NCBI RefSeq assembly: GCF_013141775.1
Contig: NZ_WHOB01000016.1
Span: 372,001-436,000 of the forward strand
DNA length: 64,000 nt
DNA from: Paenibacillus phytohabitans
GTDB lineage: Bacteria > Bacillota > Bacilli > Paenibacillales > Paenibacillaceae
Direction of reading: 5' to 3'
Below the pieces are notes generated by a model that worked only from the letters and a program-made list of their open reading frames with translations, did not search any database and was not told where the DNA came from. The position numbers and the translations under genes are program-made. This document shows, piece by piece, positions 6,744 to 16,862 of this stretch; position 1 is the first letter of the stretch, and each line of letters opens with the position of its first letter.

Positions 6744-8831
6744 TTATTTAATAAAAGCATTCGGATCGATAATAAGTGCAACTTGTCCATCACCAAGAAT
6801 AGTGGCTCCGGAAATTCCTTGAACATCAGGCAGATACTTGCCCAGATTCTTGATAACAATCTCATTCTGCCCGATAAAGTCTTGAACCGCCAAGGCAACC
6901 AGGCGCTCTCCCTTACGTACAACCACAATCTCTGTTTCCTCTTCGGTGCTTTCATCATAGTCCGGAATAGAGAAGATCTTGCTCAGTGAAACGAGCGGAA
7001 TATGGCTGCCCCGGAATTCCAGCATTCTGTTACCGTGAATGGTACGGATCTGCGACTGTTTGACAATCCCAGTCTCTACTATGGAAGAGAGCGGAATTGC
7101 ATATTTCTCTGAACCCAGACGAACCAGCATGGCTGCGATAATCGACAGGGTCAGCGGGAGCTGAACGGAAAAGTTCGTCCCTTTACCCGGTGTAGAGTAA
7201 ATGGTGACGTTGCCGCCCAGTGAGGAGATCTTTGCTTTGACTACATCCAGACCGACGCCGCGGCCCGATACGTCAGAGATCACCTCTGCGGTACTGAAGC
7301 CCGGTGCAAACAGAAGCTGATACGCTTCATCATCAGACATCGCATTGGCCTGCTCCTGGGTAATGGCGCCTTTCTTAACTGCAGACCCCAAAATCTTCTT
7401 CGGATAGATGCCCCTGCCGTCTTCTTCAATCTCAATAAAGACATGGTTGCCGCTATGGAAAGCCCGGAGGTGGACGGTCCCTGTCTCCGGCTTGCCGGCA
7501 GCGACACGGTCCGCTATGGACTCCACACCGTGGTCTACTGCATTACGCAGCAAATGCACAAGCGGATCACCAATCTCATCAATTACGGTACGGTCCAGCT
7601 CTGTTTCAGCACCGGTAACGATCAGATCAACTTTCTTGTCAAGCGATTTGGCCAGATCGCGCACCATCCGCGGGAACCGGTTAAATACGGTATCCACCGG
7701 CACCATGCGCAGCTTCATCACTATGTTCTGCAGATCCCCGCTGACCCGGCCCATATGTTCAACCGTTTCGGTAAGATCCCCGTTCTGCACTTCGGAAGCC
7801 AGCTGTTCCAGCCGAACGCGGTCAATGAGCAGCTCACTGAACAGATTCATGAGTACATCCAGACGCTCGATGTCCACACGGATCGTGCGGGAAGGAGAAG
7901 GCGCTCCGCCTGCTCTGGCCGGTGCTGCCTTACTCTCTTCCTTGCCATGTGCGGAAGCAGCCGGTGAAGCATTAGAGGCAGCAGGAGCAGCCTCCGGCGC
8001 CGGAGCAGTGGCAGGCGCTTCTGCGGTAGCTGCAACACTTTCCTGCCCCATCTGACGCAGGGATTCCTGATCAAGTGCTACGGCTGTAACCGTATCGATC
8101 TCCGACAAATTCAGGATCATCTTCTGAATTTCACTGGCATCCTTTTGGGTTATGTAGTAGAGGGAGAATCCGTAATCGAATTTCTCCTGCTCTATGTCCT
8201 GAACCGAAGGGAAGGACTTAACAACTTCTCCTGAACGCTCCAGAAGGTCGAAGACCATATATGCACGCACTGCCTTGAGCTGACAGTCCTTGCGGATGGC
8301 AACATCAACATACAGCACCTGATGGCCTTCCTGCAGTGACTGCTCCAGCACAGAGTACTGGAATTCATCCAGAAACACCTGGGCATCCGTGGCATTGCCG
8401 GCAGCAGCCGCGGTGACTTCTGCAGCAGCTCCGCCGGCGGCAGCGGGAACTTCTCCCCGTACGATAGCCTGGAGGGAGGTTACAATTGCCGATACATCAG
8501 CCTTCCCCTCTCCTCCGCCTGTGATGTCCTCCACCATGGATTCCAGAGCATCAATACTCTTGAACAGGGTGTCAAAAATGAAATCCTGCATCCGCAGTTT
8601 ATTGTTACGCACGAGATCAAGCACATTCTCCATTTGGTGCGTAAGCGAAGCCAAATCCTCAAAACCCATTGTAGCCGCCATACCTTTCAAGGTATGGGCA
8701 GAGCGGAAAATCACCTGGACAATACTCAGATCTTCAGGATTTGCTTCCAGCCCCATCATGCTTTCGTTCAATGACTGCAGATGATCATTTGACTCATCAA
8801 TAAACATGGATAAATATTGGTTCATGTCCAC
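6744..8831 (-). CDS. cheA: Chemotaxis histidine kinase CheA
   Basis: From the GTG at 8829-8831 the product is about 695 residues. Domains in order are: an HPt domain with the phosphorylated His in FRSAHTLKGMAATMGFEDL (about residue 48), a P2 CheY/CheB-docking domain, an Ala/Pro-rich linker, a dimerisation domain, the HATPase domain (LVHLLRNAVDHGVES, EEDGRGI, GRGVGLDVVK, GKGTNFSVQLPLTL) and a C-terminal CheW-like regulatory domain. It autophosphorylates and passes phosphate to CheY and CheB. This GTG was chosen over the ATG two codons later (8823-8825) because GGGGAGG is 9 nt away. A longer upstream reading lacks a good RBS. Confidence 0.95.
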   Translation of the reverse strand: MDMNQYLSMFIDESNDHLQSLNESMMGLEANPEDLSIVQVIFRSAHTLKGMAATMGFEDLASLTHQMENVLDLVRNNKLRMQDFIFDTLFKSIDALESMVEDITGGGEGKADVSAIVTSLQAIVRGEVPAAAGGAAAEVTAAAAGNATDAQVFLDEFQYSVLEQSLQEGHQVLYVDVAIRKDCQLKAVRAYMVFDLLERSGEVVKSFPSVQDIEQEKFDYGFSLYYITQKDASEIQKMILNLSEIDTVTAVALDQESLRQMGQESVAATAEAPATAPAPEAAPAASNASPAASAHGKEESKAAPARAGGAPSPSRTIRVDIERLDVLMNLFSELLIDRVRLEQLASEVQNGDLTETVEHMGRVSGDLQNIVMKLRMVPVDTVFNRFPRMVRDLAKSLDKKVDLIVTGAETELDRTVIDEIGDPLVHLLRNAVDHGVESIADRVAAGKPETGTVHLRAFHSGNHVFIEIEEDGRGIYPKKILGSAVKKGAITQEQANAMSDDEAYQLLFAPGFSTAEVISDVSGRGVGLDVVKAKISSLGGNVTIYSTPGKGTNFSVQLPLTLSIIAAMLVRLGSEKYAIPLSSIVETGIVKQSQIRTIHGNRMLEFRGSHIPLVSLSKIFSIPDYDESTEEETEIVVVRKGERLVALAVQDFIGQNEIVIKNLGKYLPDVQGISGATILGDGQVALIIDPNAFIK

Positions 8832-8865
8832 TAACGAGCACCTCCCCTTCGAGTTCGCTTTTCCT

Positions 8866-10281
8866 TTATTTAACGGCTTGCACCAGCCTTGGAGCAATTT
8901 CTTGCAAAGGCAGGACATGTTTCACGCACTGTAGCTCCACTGCTGACCGCGGCATTCCGTAAACGACACAGGTCTCTTCACTCTCGGCAAAGGTTGACGT
9001 CACACCCGAGTCATAGAGTGCCTTCATCATACGAGCCCCGTCGCTGCCCATCCCGGTCATAATGACCGCATGACGTTCAAGCGAGGTAAGCTGCAGTACC
9101 GATTCGAACAGCGTATCTACAGAAGGCCGATGTCCGTTGCGCGCTTCTTCCTTGGTAAGCTCAATCACATATTGGCCACCGGCCGCCGGAACAACCTTCA
9201 GATGATATCCGCCGGGAGCAATATACGCAGCCCCCTGCCGCAGAACCATGCCATGCTCCGCTTCAGCAACCTCCAGTGCGCTGAAGGTATTCAGCCGCTG
9301 GGCCAGCGATTTGGTGAAATTAGGCGGCATATGCTGAACAATGACAATCGGTGCCGGAAAATCACCGGGAATGTTCTCCAGGAACGCCTTCAGCGCCCGG
9401 GGACCGCCGGTAGAGCATCCTACAGCAACCAGCTTGCGCAGACCCCTGTTTCCGTTCACAGGGCCTGCATGCGCTACAGGAGGATCAATGAAGCCTCCTG
9501 CGGCCGTCTCAGCGGCAACAGCCCGCAGATCAGGCAATACTGCTCCCGCATCCCCTCGGGTCCGGCTTCTGAAGCGTTCGGAGGCAGGTGGTGGCACTGC
9601 CGGAGCCGGCTTGCCCAGCCGCTTCGTAACTTCACTGCCAGGGCCTTTCACTGGCGGATTCTTCTCTGCCGCCAGCTCCAGAGGTGCTTTCCCTTTTGGC
9701 TTCAGTGTACTCTGGACCGGCTTGCGCAGGGATTCCGTTTCTTTCTTCAGCGGCTCTGCCTTCCGTTTCACTGGTTCTATGACCGTTCTCGGAGCAGGAG
9801 GCGGCGCTGGCAGAACCGTCTGATCAACAGGCGGCAGTTCAGGAGCCTTGTGAGCAGAAGCGCGTGCTTCACGCTGTTCGCGCGCCAGCATGGCTTCCTT
9901 CATCTGCTCACGGAGTGACTCCCCGACTGCGATAATATCCTGGGAGTTTGAAATGGACGGCTTTCGGATGAAATCGAAAGCCCCCCATTCCAAAGCCAGA
10001 ATGGTTTCCTTCATCCCCTCTTCATTAATGCCTGACAGCATAATGACTGGAAGCGGCCGCTCGGCCATTATTATTTTCAGCGCTTCCAGACCATTCATCT
10101 CTGGCATTTCCACATCCATGGTTACCAGATCCGGCCGGAGCTCATTCACTTTCTCGATAGCTTCACGGCCGTTGGACGCCGTCGCTGTAACCTGAAAGTC
10201 AGGATCATTTTCAATTAAATCGGAAATGATTTTACGCATAAAAGCGGAATCATCAACGACCAAAACCTTGTATGGCCTCAT
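8866..10281 (-). CDS. cheB: Protein-glutamate methylesterase/deamidase CheB, long linker
   Basis: The 471-residue product starts with a receiver domain (VLVVDDSAFMRK, phospho-Asp in LVTMDVEMPEMNG). The C-terminal methylesterase domain carries the catalytic Ser (VGCSTGGPRALKAF), His (IVIVQHMPPNFTKSL) and Asp (GMGSDGARMMKALYD). It demethylates chemoreceptors when phosphorylated by CheA. The linker of roughly 150 residues is Pro/Lys/Arg-rich and much longer than in E. coli CheB (about 350 residues in total). ATG at 10279-10281 has GAGGTGG upstream; the longer ORF start has no comparable RBS. Confidence 0.95.
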   Translation of the reverse strand: MRPYKVLVVDDSAFMRKIISDLIENDPDFQVTATASNGREAIEKVNELRPDLVTMDVEMPEMNGLEALKIIMAERPLPVIMLSGINEEGMKETILALEWGAFDFIRKPSISNSQDIIAVGESLREQMKEAMLAREQREARASAHKAPELPPVDQTVLPAPPPAPRTVIEPVKRKAEPLKKETESLRKPVQSTLKPKGKAPLELAAEKNPPVKGPGSEVTKRLGKPAPAVPPPASERFRSRTRGDAGAVLPDLRAVAAETAAGGFIDPPVAHAGPVNGNRGLRKLVAVGCSTGGPRALKAFLENIPGDFPAPIVIVQHMPPNFTKSLAQRLNTFSALEVAEAEHGMVLRQGAAYIAPGGYHLKVVPAAGGQYVIELTKEEARNGHRPSVDTLFESVLQLTSLERHAVIMTGMGSDGARMMKALYDSGVTSTFAESEETCVVYGMPRSAVELQCVKHVLPLQEIAPRLVQAVK

Positions 10282-10316
10282 AGCATTTCCACCTCTGTCC
10301 CTCAAATTCAGAACAA

Positions 10317-11195
10317 TTATTTGTTTCGTTTCAACCACTTGCTGATAAATCCCTTGATGCCCTGTACTTTAGCGGTTTCTACTGAATCAACAGCCAGATA
10401 GCTCAGCGCAAGCCGGTGCACATCTTTAGCTGCTATACTGTTCGGAAAAGCCACTGAGAATGGAATTTGTTTCTTCACTGCCTGAACTACATGGGGATCA
10501 CTGCTTATATAGCCCAAAAACGGGAGTTCGAGCTGGAGAAACCGGCTGGCGGCCATACGGATTTTATCACTGGTCACTCTTGCTTCCCGTTCATCCCCCG
10601 CCTGATTGACAATCAGCCGGAATGAAACCTCAGGATGCGAATTATGAACAACTTTCATCAGCGCGTATGCATCCGTAATGGCGGTAGGCTCAGGTGTCGT
10701 GACAACCAGGCAGTCATCTGCAGAAGTGATAAACTTCATCGTTTCCTTCGACAATCCAGCCCCTGTGTCAAAGAGTATAAAGTCCATCGTGTCGGCAATT
10801 TGCGCAATCTGAGCGGTAAAGTAGTCCAGATCAGCTTCTGAGAGTGAGAACAGCTCATCCATTCCGGAACCGCCTGCGATAAAAGGTAAAGAATCCGGAC
10901 CCAACTGAATGATCTGTCCAATATCGGCTTCCCGCTTAAGCAGATGGTACAGATTGTATTTCGCTGACACGCCCATAAGCACGTCAATGTTAGCCATGCC
11001 GATATCGGCATCGAACAATAGAACTCTCCGCCCCAGGGATTTCAGTGCAAGTGCAAAGTTAAGGGTGAAATTCGACTTTCCGACTCCCCCCTTTCCGCTG
11101 CATACGGTAATGATCCGGGCAGAGACTCCGCTGCCGGTGAGCTGCCTGGAATCCTGGCTGGATACTAACCGTCTTAAAGCTTGCGCCTGATCCAT
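10317..11195 (-). CDS. flhG: MinD-like ATPase FlhG (YlxH)
   Basis: The roughly 292-residue protein has the deviant Walker A motif CSGKGGVGKSNFTLNFALAL, the switch region LLFDADIGMANIDVLMG and FDTGAGLSKETMKF, typical of MinD/FlhG ATPases. FlhG controls the number and placement of flagella by stimulating the FlhF GTPase and interacting with C-ring proteins FliM/FliY. The ATG shares one base with the flhF stop (TGATG), which indicates translational coupling. A GTG one codon upstream is also possible. Confidence 0.95.
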   Translation of the reverse strand: MDQAQALRRLVSSQDSRQLTGSGVSARIITVCSGKGGVGKSNFTLNFALALKSLGRRVLLFDADIGMANIDVLMGVSAKYNLYHLLKREADIGQIIQLGPDSLPFIAGGSGMDELFSLSEADLDYFTAQIAQIADTMDFILFDTGAGLSKETMKFITSADDCLVVTTPEPTAITDAYALMKVVHNSHPEVSFRLIVNQAGDEREARVTSDKIRMAASRFLQLELPFLGYISSDPHVVQAVKKQIPFSVAFPNSIAAKDVHRLALSYLAVDSVETAKVQGIKGFISKWLKRNK

Positions 11196-12607
11196 CACTC
11201 GCCCCCTGTTCCCAGCAGCATTCCGGTAATCTGCTCTCTGGTAGCCATCAGAAGATCATCAGGAACATTCTGGCCATTCGTAATATAAGAGAGCTTTAGC
11301 GGAAAATCATTCAGAACATTGAAGAGCGGGCCATAGCTGCCTGTTTCATCCAGCTTCGTGAAAATAACCTTATCCAGCGGGTATCTGCCAAAGTGCTCAG
11401 CGATCTTTTTCATGTCGCGGCTTTTGGAGGTCAGGCTGAGCACCAGGAAGGTTTCGCTTTTGAGCTCCTTGGCAAGCAGACTCTGCAGTTCGGCCACCAG
11501 CATTTCGTTGCGGTAGTTCCGGCCTGCAGTATCCATAAGAACCAGATCACAGCCCTCCAGGCGGAACATGGCTCTTTGCAGATCCCCGGGCGACTGGACA
11601 ACCTCCAGCGGCATATTCAGAATAGATGCGTATGTTCTAAGCTGCTCGACTGCTGAAATCCGGTAGGTGTCCGAGGTAATCAGTCCCACTTTGCGGCCCT
11701 GCTTAAACAGCTGCTCCGCCGCCAGTTTGGCAATGGTCGTTGTCTTACCTACACCTGTAGGTCCGGCAATATATACGATCTTTGTATCGGGAGCAATTCC
11801 TTTGCCGATGCGTCCAGCCAGGAATTCACCGATTTGCTCTTCCAGCGCCTCGCCAAAGCGATCCGAACTCCAGCCGCTGCCTTCTCCCCGGTAGCGCTCC
11901 AGAACATTTCCAATCCATTCATCCACAAGTACAGCGTCTGTCTCCTGATCAATCAGACGGCCTTTGAGCACTTCCAGCGCATCCGGCAATTCAGCTGCCC
12001 CGGAGGAATAACGTGCGATACGTTCCATCCAGTGCTTCATATCCCGGATTTCTCGAAGGACATCGCTCTCTTGTGCAGGAACACCGCCAGGGGCAGGCTC
12101 TTCCGCGGCAAGTGAATCATAGATTGCCGAGAGAGCTCTGCGGCTCTCCTCCGGATTTGGAACAGGCTGCGGCTCTTTGGCGGGTTCAACTGCCGTAATG
12201 TCCGGCTCCTCTGTCTTAGACAGGGCCGGGAGCACAGCAACCCCTCCACCGCCCTGATCACCAGGATCGGAGAGTGCAGCGGCAATCTCTGCAAATGATC
12301 GGGCTGATGTTGTTTCTTTCACCGGCCCAGCCTGAGGAGCAGATGCTAAAGCCGCCTTTTGGTAAGCTTGCGGAACAGCGCTTCGTGGTATATTCATCGG
12401 TTGAGCAGGTGCTTTCTCCGGCACGGCCGGCTTCTGCGTATTCTCAACGGCTGCCACGACTTCAATTTTCTTTTTGGTGAACATGCCCATAAATCCGCCG
12501 ACTTTAACCTCTTTGGTGCTTAAAATGACGGCGTCGCTTCCAAGTTCGCTGCGGATGGAATGCATGGCGTCAGGCATCGTATCGACCACATAACGCTTCA
12601 CTCTCAT
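11195..12607 (-). CDS. flhF: SRP-family GTPase FlhF
   Basis: The 470-residue protein has the three-part FlhF structure: a basic N-terminal B domain (residues 1-200, including a long Ala/Pro/Glu-rich segment), an N domain, and an SRP-type G domain with [18 protein letters not shown] (P-loop), SDTYRISAVEQLRTYA, LMDTAGRNYRNEM and TKLDETGSYG. It recruits the first flagellar components to the assembly site. The ATG overlaps the flhA stop by 4 nt, and the stop overlaps flhG. Confidence 0.96.
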   Translation of the reverse strand: MRVKRYVVDTMPDAMHSIRSELGSDAVILSTKEVKVGGFMGMFTKKKIEVVAAVENTQKPAVPEKAPAQPMNIPRSAVPQAYQKAALASAPQAGPVKETTSARSFAEIAAALSDPGDQGGGGVAVLPALSKTEEPDITAVEPAKEPQPVPNPEESRRALSAIYDSLAAEEPAPGGVPAQESDVLREIRDMKHWMERIARYSSGAAELPDALEVLKGRLIDQETDAVLVDEWIGNVLERYRGEGSGWSSDRFGEALEEQIGEFLAGRIGKGIAPDTKIVYIAGPTGVGKTTTIAKLAAEQLFKQGRKVGLITSDTYRISAVEQLRTYASILNMPLEVVQSPGDLQRAMFRLEGCDLVLMDTAGRNYRNEMLVAELQSLLAKELKSETFLVLSLTSKSRDMKKIAEHFGRYPLDKVIFTKLDETGSYGPLFNVLNDFPLKLSYITNGQNVPDDLLMATREQITGMLLGTGGE

Positions 12608-14637
12608 AAATTCACCACCCCAACGCTTTGAATTTCAATATTTGGCTCGAGCTCGCTGTAAGACAATACCGGGATATCCTGCATCGTCCGTTCAATCACC
12701 TGCCGCAAGTACATTCTAATGGTAGGAGATGTCAAGACGATCGGCTGCTGTCCGGATTGCAGGAGACGGTTGATCTGCTCCGTAAGCCGCTGATAGACGG
12801 TTTGAGTGGAAACAGGATCAAGTGCCAAATAGCTGCCTTGCTCTGTCTGCTGAACACTTTCGGTAATCTTCTTTTCAAGTGTGGGACCTACCGTAATTAC
12901 ACGCAATGTTTCACCCGATTGTGAGAATTGCTGTGTAATCTGCCTGGACAGGGACTGCCGGACATACTCTGTCAGAACATCAGGATCCTTGGTGTATGTG
13001 CCATAATCCGCCAGAGTCTCGAAGATCGTTACCAGATCCCGGATGGAAATCTTCTCACGGAGCAGCTTGCCAAGGACTTTCTGAATATCACCAACCGCCA
13101 GTATGGAAGGAATAAGTTCGTCAACCAGAACAGGATAGTTCTCTCTAAGATTATCGACCAGCTGTTTGGTCTCCTGACGTCCCAGCAGCTCATGACCGTG
13201 ACGTTTGATTAGCTCTGTCAAATGCGTGGCTACAACAGAAGGCGGATCCACTACGGTATAACCGGATAACTCCGCCCGTTCTTTAACAGATTCATCAATC
13301 CATAATGCAGGTAATCCAAACGATGGTTCGATAGTCTCAATCCCGCTAATCGACTCGTCATCATAACCGGGACTCATGGCAAGATAGTGATTAAGTAATA
13401 ATTCACCGCCGCCAACGTTATTTCCTTTAATTTTGATGACATATTCATTCGGTTTTAGTTGAATATTGTCGCGAATACGAATAACCGGCACGACTAGACC
13501 CATCTCAAGCGCACATTGCCGTCGAATCATGATGATACGGTCGAGCAGGTCGCCGCCCTGTCCCGTATCGGCCAAAGGGATCAGGCCATAGCCGAATTCG
13601 AACTCGATCGGGTCAACTGTCAACAGATTAATGACACTTTCGGGACTGCGCACTTCTTCAATCTGCTTCTCCTCTACCAGTTGTTCATCAGCAATCTGCT
13701 TCCTGCTGGCCTTCTTGCCCATGCTGTAAGCCGCATAAGCCATCAGTCCGGCCAGAGGCAATGTAGACATAACCGTGATTGGGGTGAAGAAACCCAGAAA
13801 AGCAATGGTCACTGCTACAATGTACAGAAGCTTTGGATAAGACAGTAGTTGTCCAGTCAAATCCTCAGCCAGATTGCCTTCCGAAGCCGCCCGGCTTACG
13901 ATGAGACCGGCAGCTGTGGAAATAAGCAGTGCCGGAATCTGGCTGACCAGGCCATCCCCGATCGTCAGTATGGAATAGGTCGAAAGTGCATCCTGGAAGG
14001 ACATTCCGTGTATTGTCATCCCGATAATAAAACCGCCGATCAGATTGATCAGCAGGATGATAATACTGGCAATGGCGTCACCTTTAACGAATTTACTCGC
14101 ACCATCCATGGATCCGAAGAAATCCGCCTCGCGTTCAACATTACGCCGGCGTTCGCGTGCCTGCTGCTCATTGATCATCCCTGCATTCAGATCCGCATCG
14201 ATACTCATCTGTTTACCGGGCATCGCATCCAGTGTAAAGCGTGCTCCCACCTCGGCAACGCGTTCAGAACCTTTGGTGATTACAATGAACTGCACAACTA
14301 CCAGAATCAGAAAGACGATGAAACCGATAGCGATTTGTCCCCCCGCAATCCAGCTCCCGAATGTAGCTACCACCTCACCGGCATGACCATCACCAAGAAT
14401 CAGTTTGGTGGTGGAGATATTCAAGGCTAACCGGAACAGTGTAGTGATCAAAAGTAATGAAGGAAAAATCGAGAACTGCAGCGGATCCGTCGTATTCATT
14501 GCGACCAATATAATGGTCAGGGCTATTGAAATATTGACAATTAAAAGTACATCCAGAAGCCAGACAGGGATGGGCAGAATCATCATAAGCACAATGCCGA
14601 TAACGCCCAGTAGAACTGTTAGATCTCTAGCTTTCAA
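12604..14637 (-). CDS. flhA: Flagellar type III export gate protein FlhA
   Basis: The 677-residue protein has about eight N-terminal membrane helices (residues 8-310). It carries the FHIPEP-family cytoplasmic loop signature (RFTLDAMPGKQMSIDADLNA) and a large cytosolic C-terminal domain that forms the nonameric ring for docking chaperone-substrate complexes. Length is typical. Flanked by flhB (20-nt gap) and flhF (4-nt overlap). Confidence 0.97.
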   Translation of the reverse strand: MKARDLTVLLGVIGIVLMMILPIPVWLLDVLLIVNISIALTIILVAMNTTDPLQFSIFPSLLLITTLFRLALNISTTKLILGDGHAGEVVATFGSWIAGGQIAIGFIVFLILVVVQFIVITKGSERVAEVGARFTLDAMPGKQMSIDADLNAGMINEQQARERRRNVEREADFFGSMDGASKFVKGDAIASIIILLINLIGGFIIGMTIHGMSFQDALSTYSILTIGDGLVSQIPALLISTAAGLIVSRAASEGNLAEDLTGQLLSYPKLLYIVAVTIAFLGFFTPITVMSTLPLAGLMAYAAYSMGKKASRKQIADEQLVEEKQIEEVRSPESVINLLTVDPIEFEFGYGLIPLADTGQGGDLLDRIIMIRRQCALEMGLVVPVIRIRDNIQLKPNEYVIKIKGNNVGGGELLLNHYLAMSPGYDDESISGIETIEPSFGLPALWIDESVKERAELSGYTVVDPPSVVATHLTELIKRHGHELLGRQETKQLVDNLRENYPVLVDELIPSILAVGDIQKVLGKLLREKISIRDLVTIFETLADYGTYTKDPDVLTEYVRQSLSRQITQQFSQSGETLRVITVGPTLEKKITESVQQTEQGSYLALDPVSTQTVYQRLTEQINRLLQSGQQPIVLTSPTIRMYLRQVIERTMQDIPVLSYSELEPNIEIQSVGVVNL

Positions 14638-14657
14638 TGTCCTTAACCTCCCCCGTC

Positions 14658-15752
14658 TTATCTCCTCTTGCCTTTAAGCTTGTATACATAGGCCAGCACT
14701 TCGGCAACTGCCTGGAACAAATCGGCTGGAACCACATCACCGATTTCCGCTCTCTGGAATAGCGCCCGTGCCAGCGGCTTATTCTCCATAGTTACAACAC
14801 CATGCTCCTTGGCCAGCTCCCTGATGCGGAGCGCCACATAATCCTGGCCCTTGGCTATAATCTGCGGAGCCTCCATTTTGGAACCATCGTACTTCAGGGC
14901 AACCGCAAAGTGGGTCGGGTTAGTAATGATTACATCGGCCATGGGGACCTCCTGCATCATCCGCTGCATCGCCATTCTGCGCTGGCGTTCCCTGATTTTA
15001 CCTTTTATGATGGGGTCACCCTCCATCTTTTTGTACTCGTCCTTGATGTCCTGCTTGGACATTTTCAGGCTTTTCTCATGCTCATATTTCTGATAAATAT
15101 AATCTGCAATGGCCATTATAAATAGAGCCGCTGCAATTTTGATGCCGAGGCTCATTGTCAGATCGGCAGTGAACCGATAGACACCTTCCAAACTGACATG
15201 TGAGAGTGCAGCAAAACTTTGTTTTTCTCCCCAAAGCGTACTGTAAACCAGATAGGAAATCACTACCAGCTTGAAGACAGATTTGAAGAATTCCATAAGT
15301 GAACGCATGGAGAAAATATTTTTTAATCCCTTAATCGGGTTAATCTTGCTGAATTTTGGCGTTATTCCTTCTGCAGTAGCCATAAAACCTACTTGTGCAT
15401 AATTCACAACAATCGCCAGAACGAAAGTAACAAGCATCAACGGAGCAATCAGAATCAGAATCTGAAGCCCATACTGGTTGAATAGACCAGCTACATTCTG
15501 CGGCGTTACGTCCATCAACATCCGATTCTGCAATACATCAGTGAACAGCTTCATGAAACGTTCCTTCATAAAGCTTCCGAACATTCGCAGTGACAATAAC
15601 GCCGAGAAGAGTACCACCGCCCCTGAAATTTCCGCACTTTTGGCAACTTGCCCTTTTTTGCGGGCTTCCTGCCGTTTCTTCGGAGTTGCCTTCTCTGTCT
15701 TGTCCCCCCCGAAAAGCTGAAGATTCAGTTTATAACGAATTGGCTTACCCAT
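14658..15752 (-). CDS. flhB: Flagellar export switch protein FlhB
   Basis: The 364-residue protein has an N-terminal cytosolic stretch (DKTEKATPKKRQEARKKGQ), four membrane helices (residues 30-215) and a cytosolic domain with the autocleavage motif NPTH in IITNPTHFAVALKYD. FlhB autocleaves between Asn and Pro and switches export from rod/hook to filament substrates. Length and order after fliR are standard. A separate short FlhB-C-like protein is encoded at 47180-47482. Confidence 0.97.
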   Translation of the reverse strand: MGKPIRYKLNLQLFGGDKTEKATPKKRQEARKKGQVAKSAEISGAVVLFSALLSLRMFGSFMKERFMKLFTDVLQNRMLMDVTPQNVAGLFNQYGLQILILIAPLMLVTFVLAIVVNYAQVGFMATAEGITPKFSKINPIKGLKNIFSMRSLMEFFKSVFKLVVISYLVYSTLWGEKQSFAALSHVSLEGVYRFTADLTMSLGIKIAAALFIMAIADYIYQKYEHEKSLKMSKQDIKDEYKKMEGDPIIKGKIRERQRRMAMQRMMQEVPMADVIITNPTHFAVALKYDGSKMEAPQIIAKGQDYVALRIRELAKEHGVVTMENKPLARALFQRAEIGDVVPADLFQAVAEVLAYVYKLKGKRR

Positions 15753-15774
15753 TACACTCTCTCCTTGCCGTTAC

Positions 15775-16566
15775 CTAAGGACTCTTCCCCATGAGGTGAA
15801 GCAAATTCTGCATGGACTCGAACATAATATCGAAGAGGTTCTGGAACAGCACTGCCAGCCCCGGCATTAGTATAAGAAGCAGCGCCAGACCTACAATGAT
15901 TTTGAGCGGAACCCCGATGACGAACACATTATATTGTGGAGCGGTTCTCGCCAGGAACGCCAGACCCACATCCGTCAGGAAAAGTGCGGTAACCAGCGGC
16001 GCAGACATTTGAAAGGCCAGCATAAAAGATTGTGCGAAAGTACGGACCAGAAATTCCGACAAGCTTCCGTCAATCATTTTGAGAAACAGGTCATTGTCGA
16101 TCGGTACCCATTTGTAACTGTAAACAATAGCATTCAGCAAATAGTGATGTCCGTTCATCGTCAGAAACAACAGTAGCGCAATCATATACTTAAAATTACC
16201 GATGATAGGGGCTGATGCGCCAGTCATCGGGTCGATTACATTGGCGATACCAAACCCGATCTGAATGTCAATAAAAGAACCCGCTGTCTGAATCGTCATA
16301 AACATCAGGTAAGCAATAAATCCAAGCAGCAGACCGATTAAAGCCTCTCTGACAATCAGTAGAATAAAATTGAGATCCTGCGCAACGGTGATGTTCATCC
16401 CGCCTGAGCTAAAGATGACCATAGATACAAAAAAAGACAAACCAATTTTGAATGTTGTCGGCACCCCCTGCGAAGAAAAGACAGGAACGACAACAAAAAA
16501 GGCAGTAATTCGACAAAAAATCAGCAGAAAGACAGGAAAACTTTGCAGCAGGGTCTCTATATTCAT
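15775..16566 (-). CDS. fliR: Flagellar export protein FliR
   Basis: The 263-residue polytopic membrane protein has about six hydrophobic helices, including VFLLIFCRITAFFVVVPVFS near the N-terminus. The family region GFIAYLMFMTIQTAGSFID is present. FliR joins FliP and FliQ in the helical export gate complex. The gene starts 4 nt after the fliQ stop. Confidence 0.95.
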   Translation of the reverse strand: MNIETLLQSFPVFLLIFCRITAFFVVVPVFSSQGVPTTFKIGLSFFVSMVIFSSGGMNITVAQDLNFILLIVREALIGLLLGFIAYLMFMTIQTAGSFIDIQIGFGIANVIDPMTGASAPIIGNFKYMIALLLFLTMNGHHYLLNAIVYSYKWVPIDNDLFLKMIDGSLSEFLVRTFAQSFMLAFQMSAPLVTALFLTDVGLAFLARTAPQYNVFVIGVPLKIIVGLALLLILMPGLAVLFQNLFDIMFESMQNLLHLMGKSP

Positions 16567-16570
16567 AATC

Positions 16571-16840
16571 TTAACCGATATACATATAGAGACTGCCCAA
16601 AATTTGACTGGTGAAATCCACCAGCTTCGTTATAATCCATGGTCCGAAAATCAGCAAAGCGAGCATTACAGCAACAATTTTGGGGATAAAGGCCAAGGTC
16701 TGCTCCTGAATTTGGGTCGTGGCTTGAAATATACTGACTATCAGTCCTACCACCAGACCAAGAATCAGCATTGGGGCGCTGGTTTCCAGCACCAAATATA
16801 CGGCTTGGCCGGCTAGACCGATAATAAACTCCGTATTCAT
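16571..16840 (-). CDS. fliQ: Flagellar export protein FliQ
   Basis: This 89-residue protein forms two membrane hairpin helices (LILGLVVGLIVSIFQATTQI and KIVAVMLALLIFGPWIITKL), the standard size and pattern of FliQ. Four copies pack around FliP5FliR1 in the export gate. It lies between fliP and fliR in the same operon. Confidence 0.95.
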   Translation of the reverse strand: MNTEFIIGLAGQAVYLVLETSAPMLILGLVVGLIVSIFQATTQIQEQTLAFIPKIVAVMLALLIFGPWIITKLVDFTSQILGSLYMYIG

Positions 16841-16862
16841 CCCTTATGCCTCCTATGTAGCG

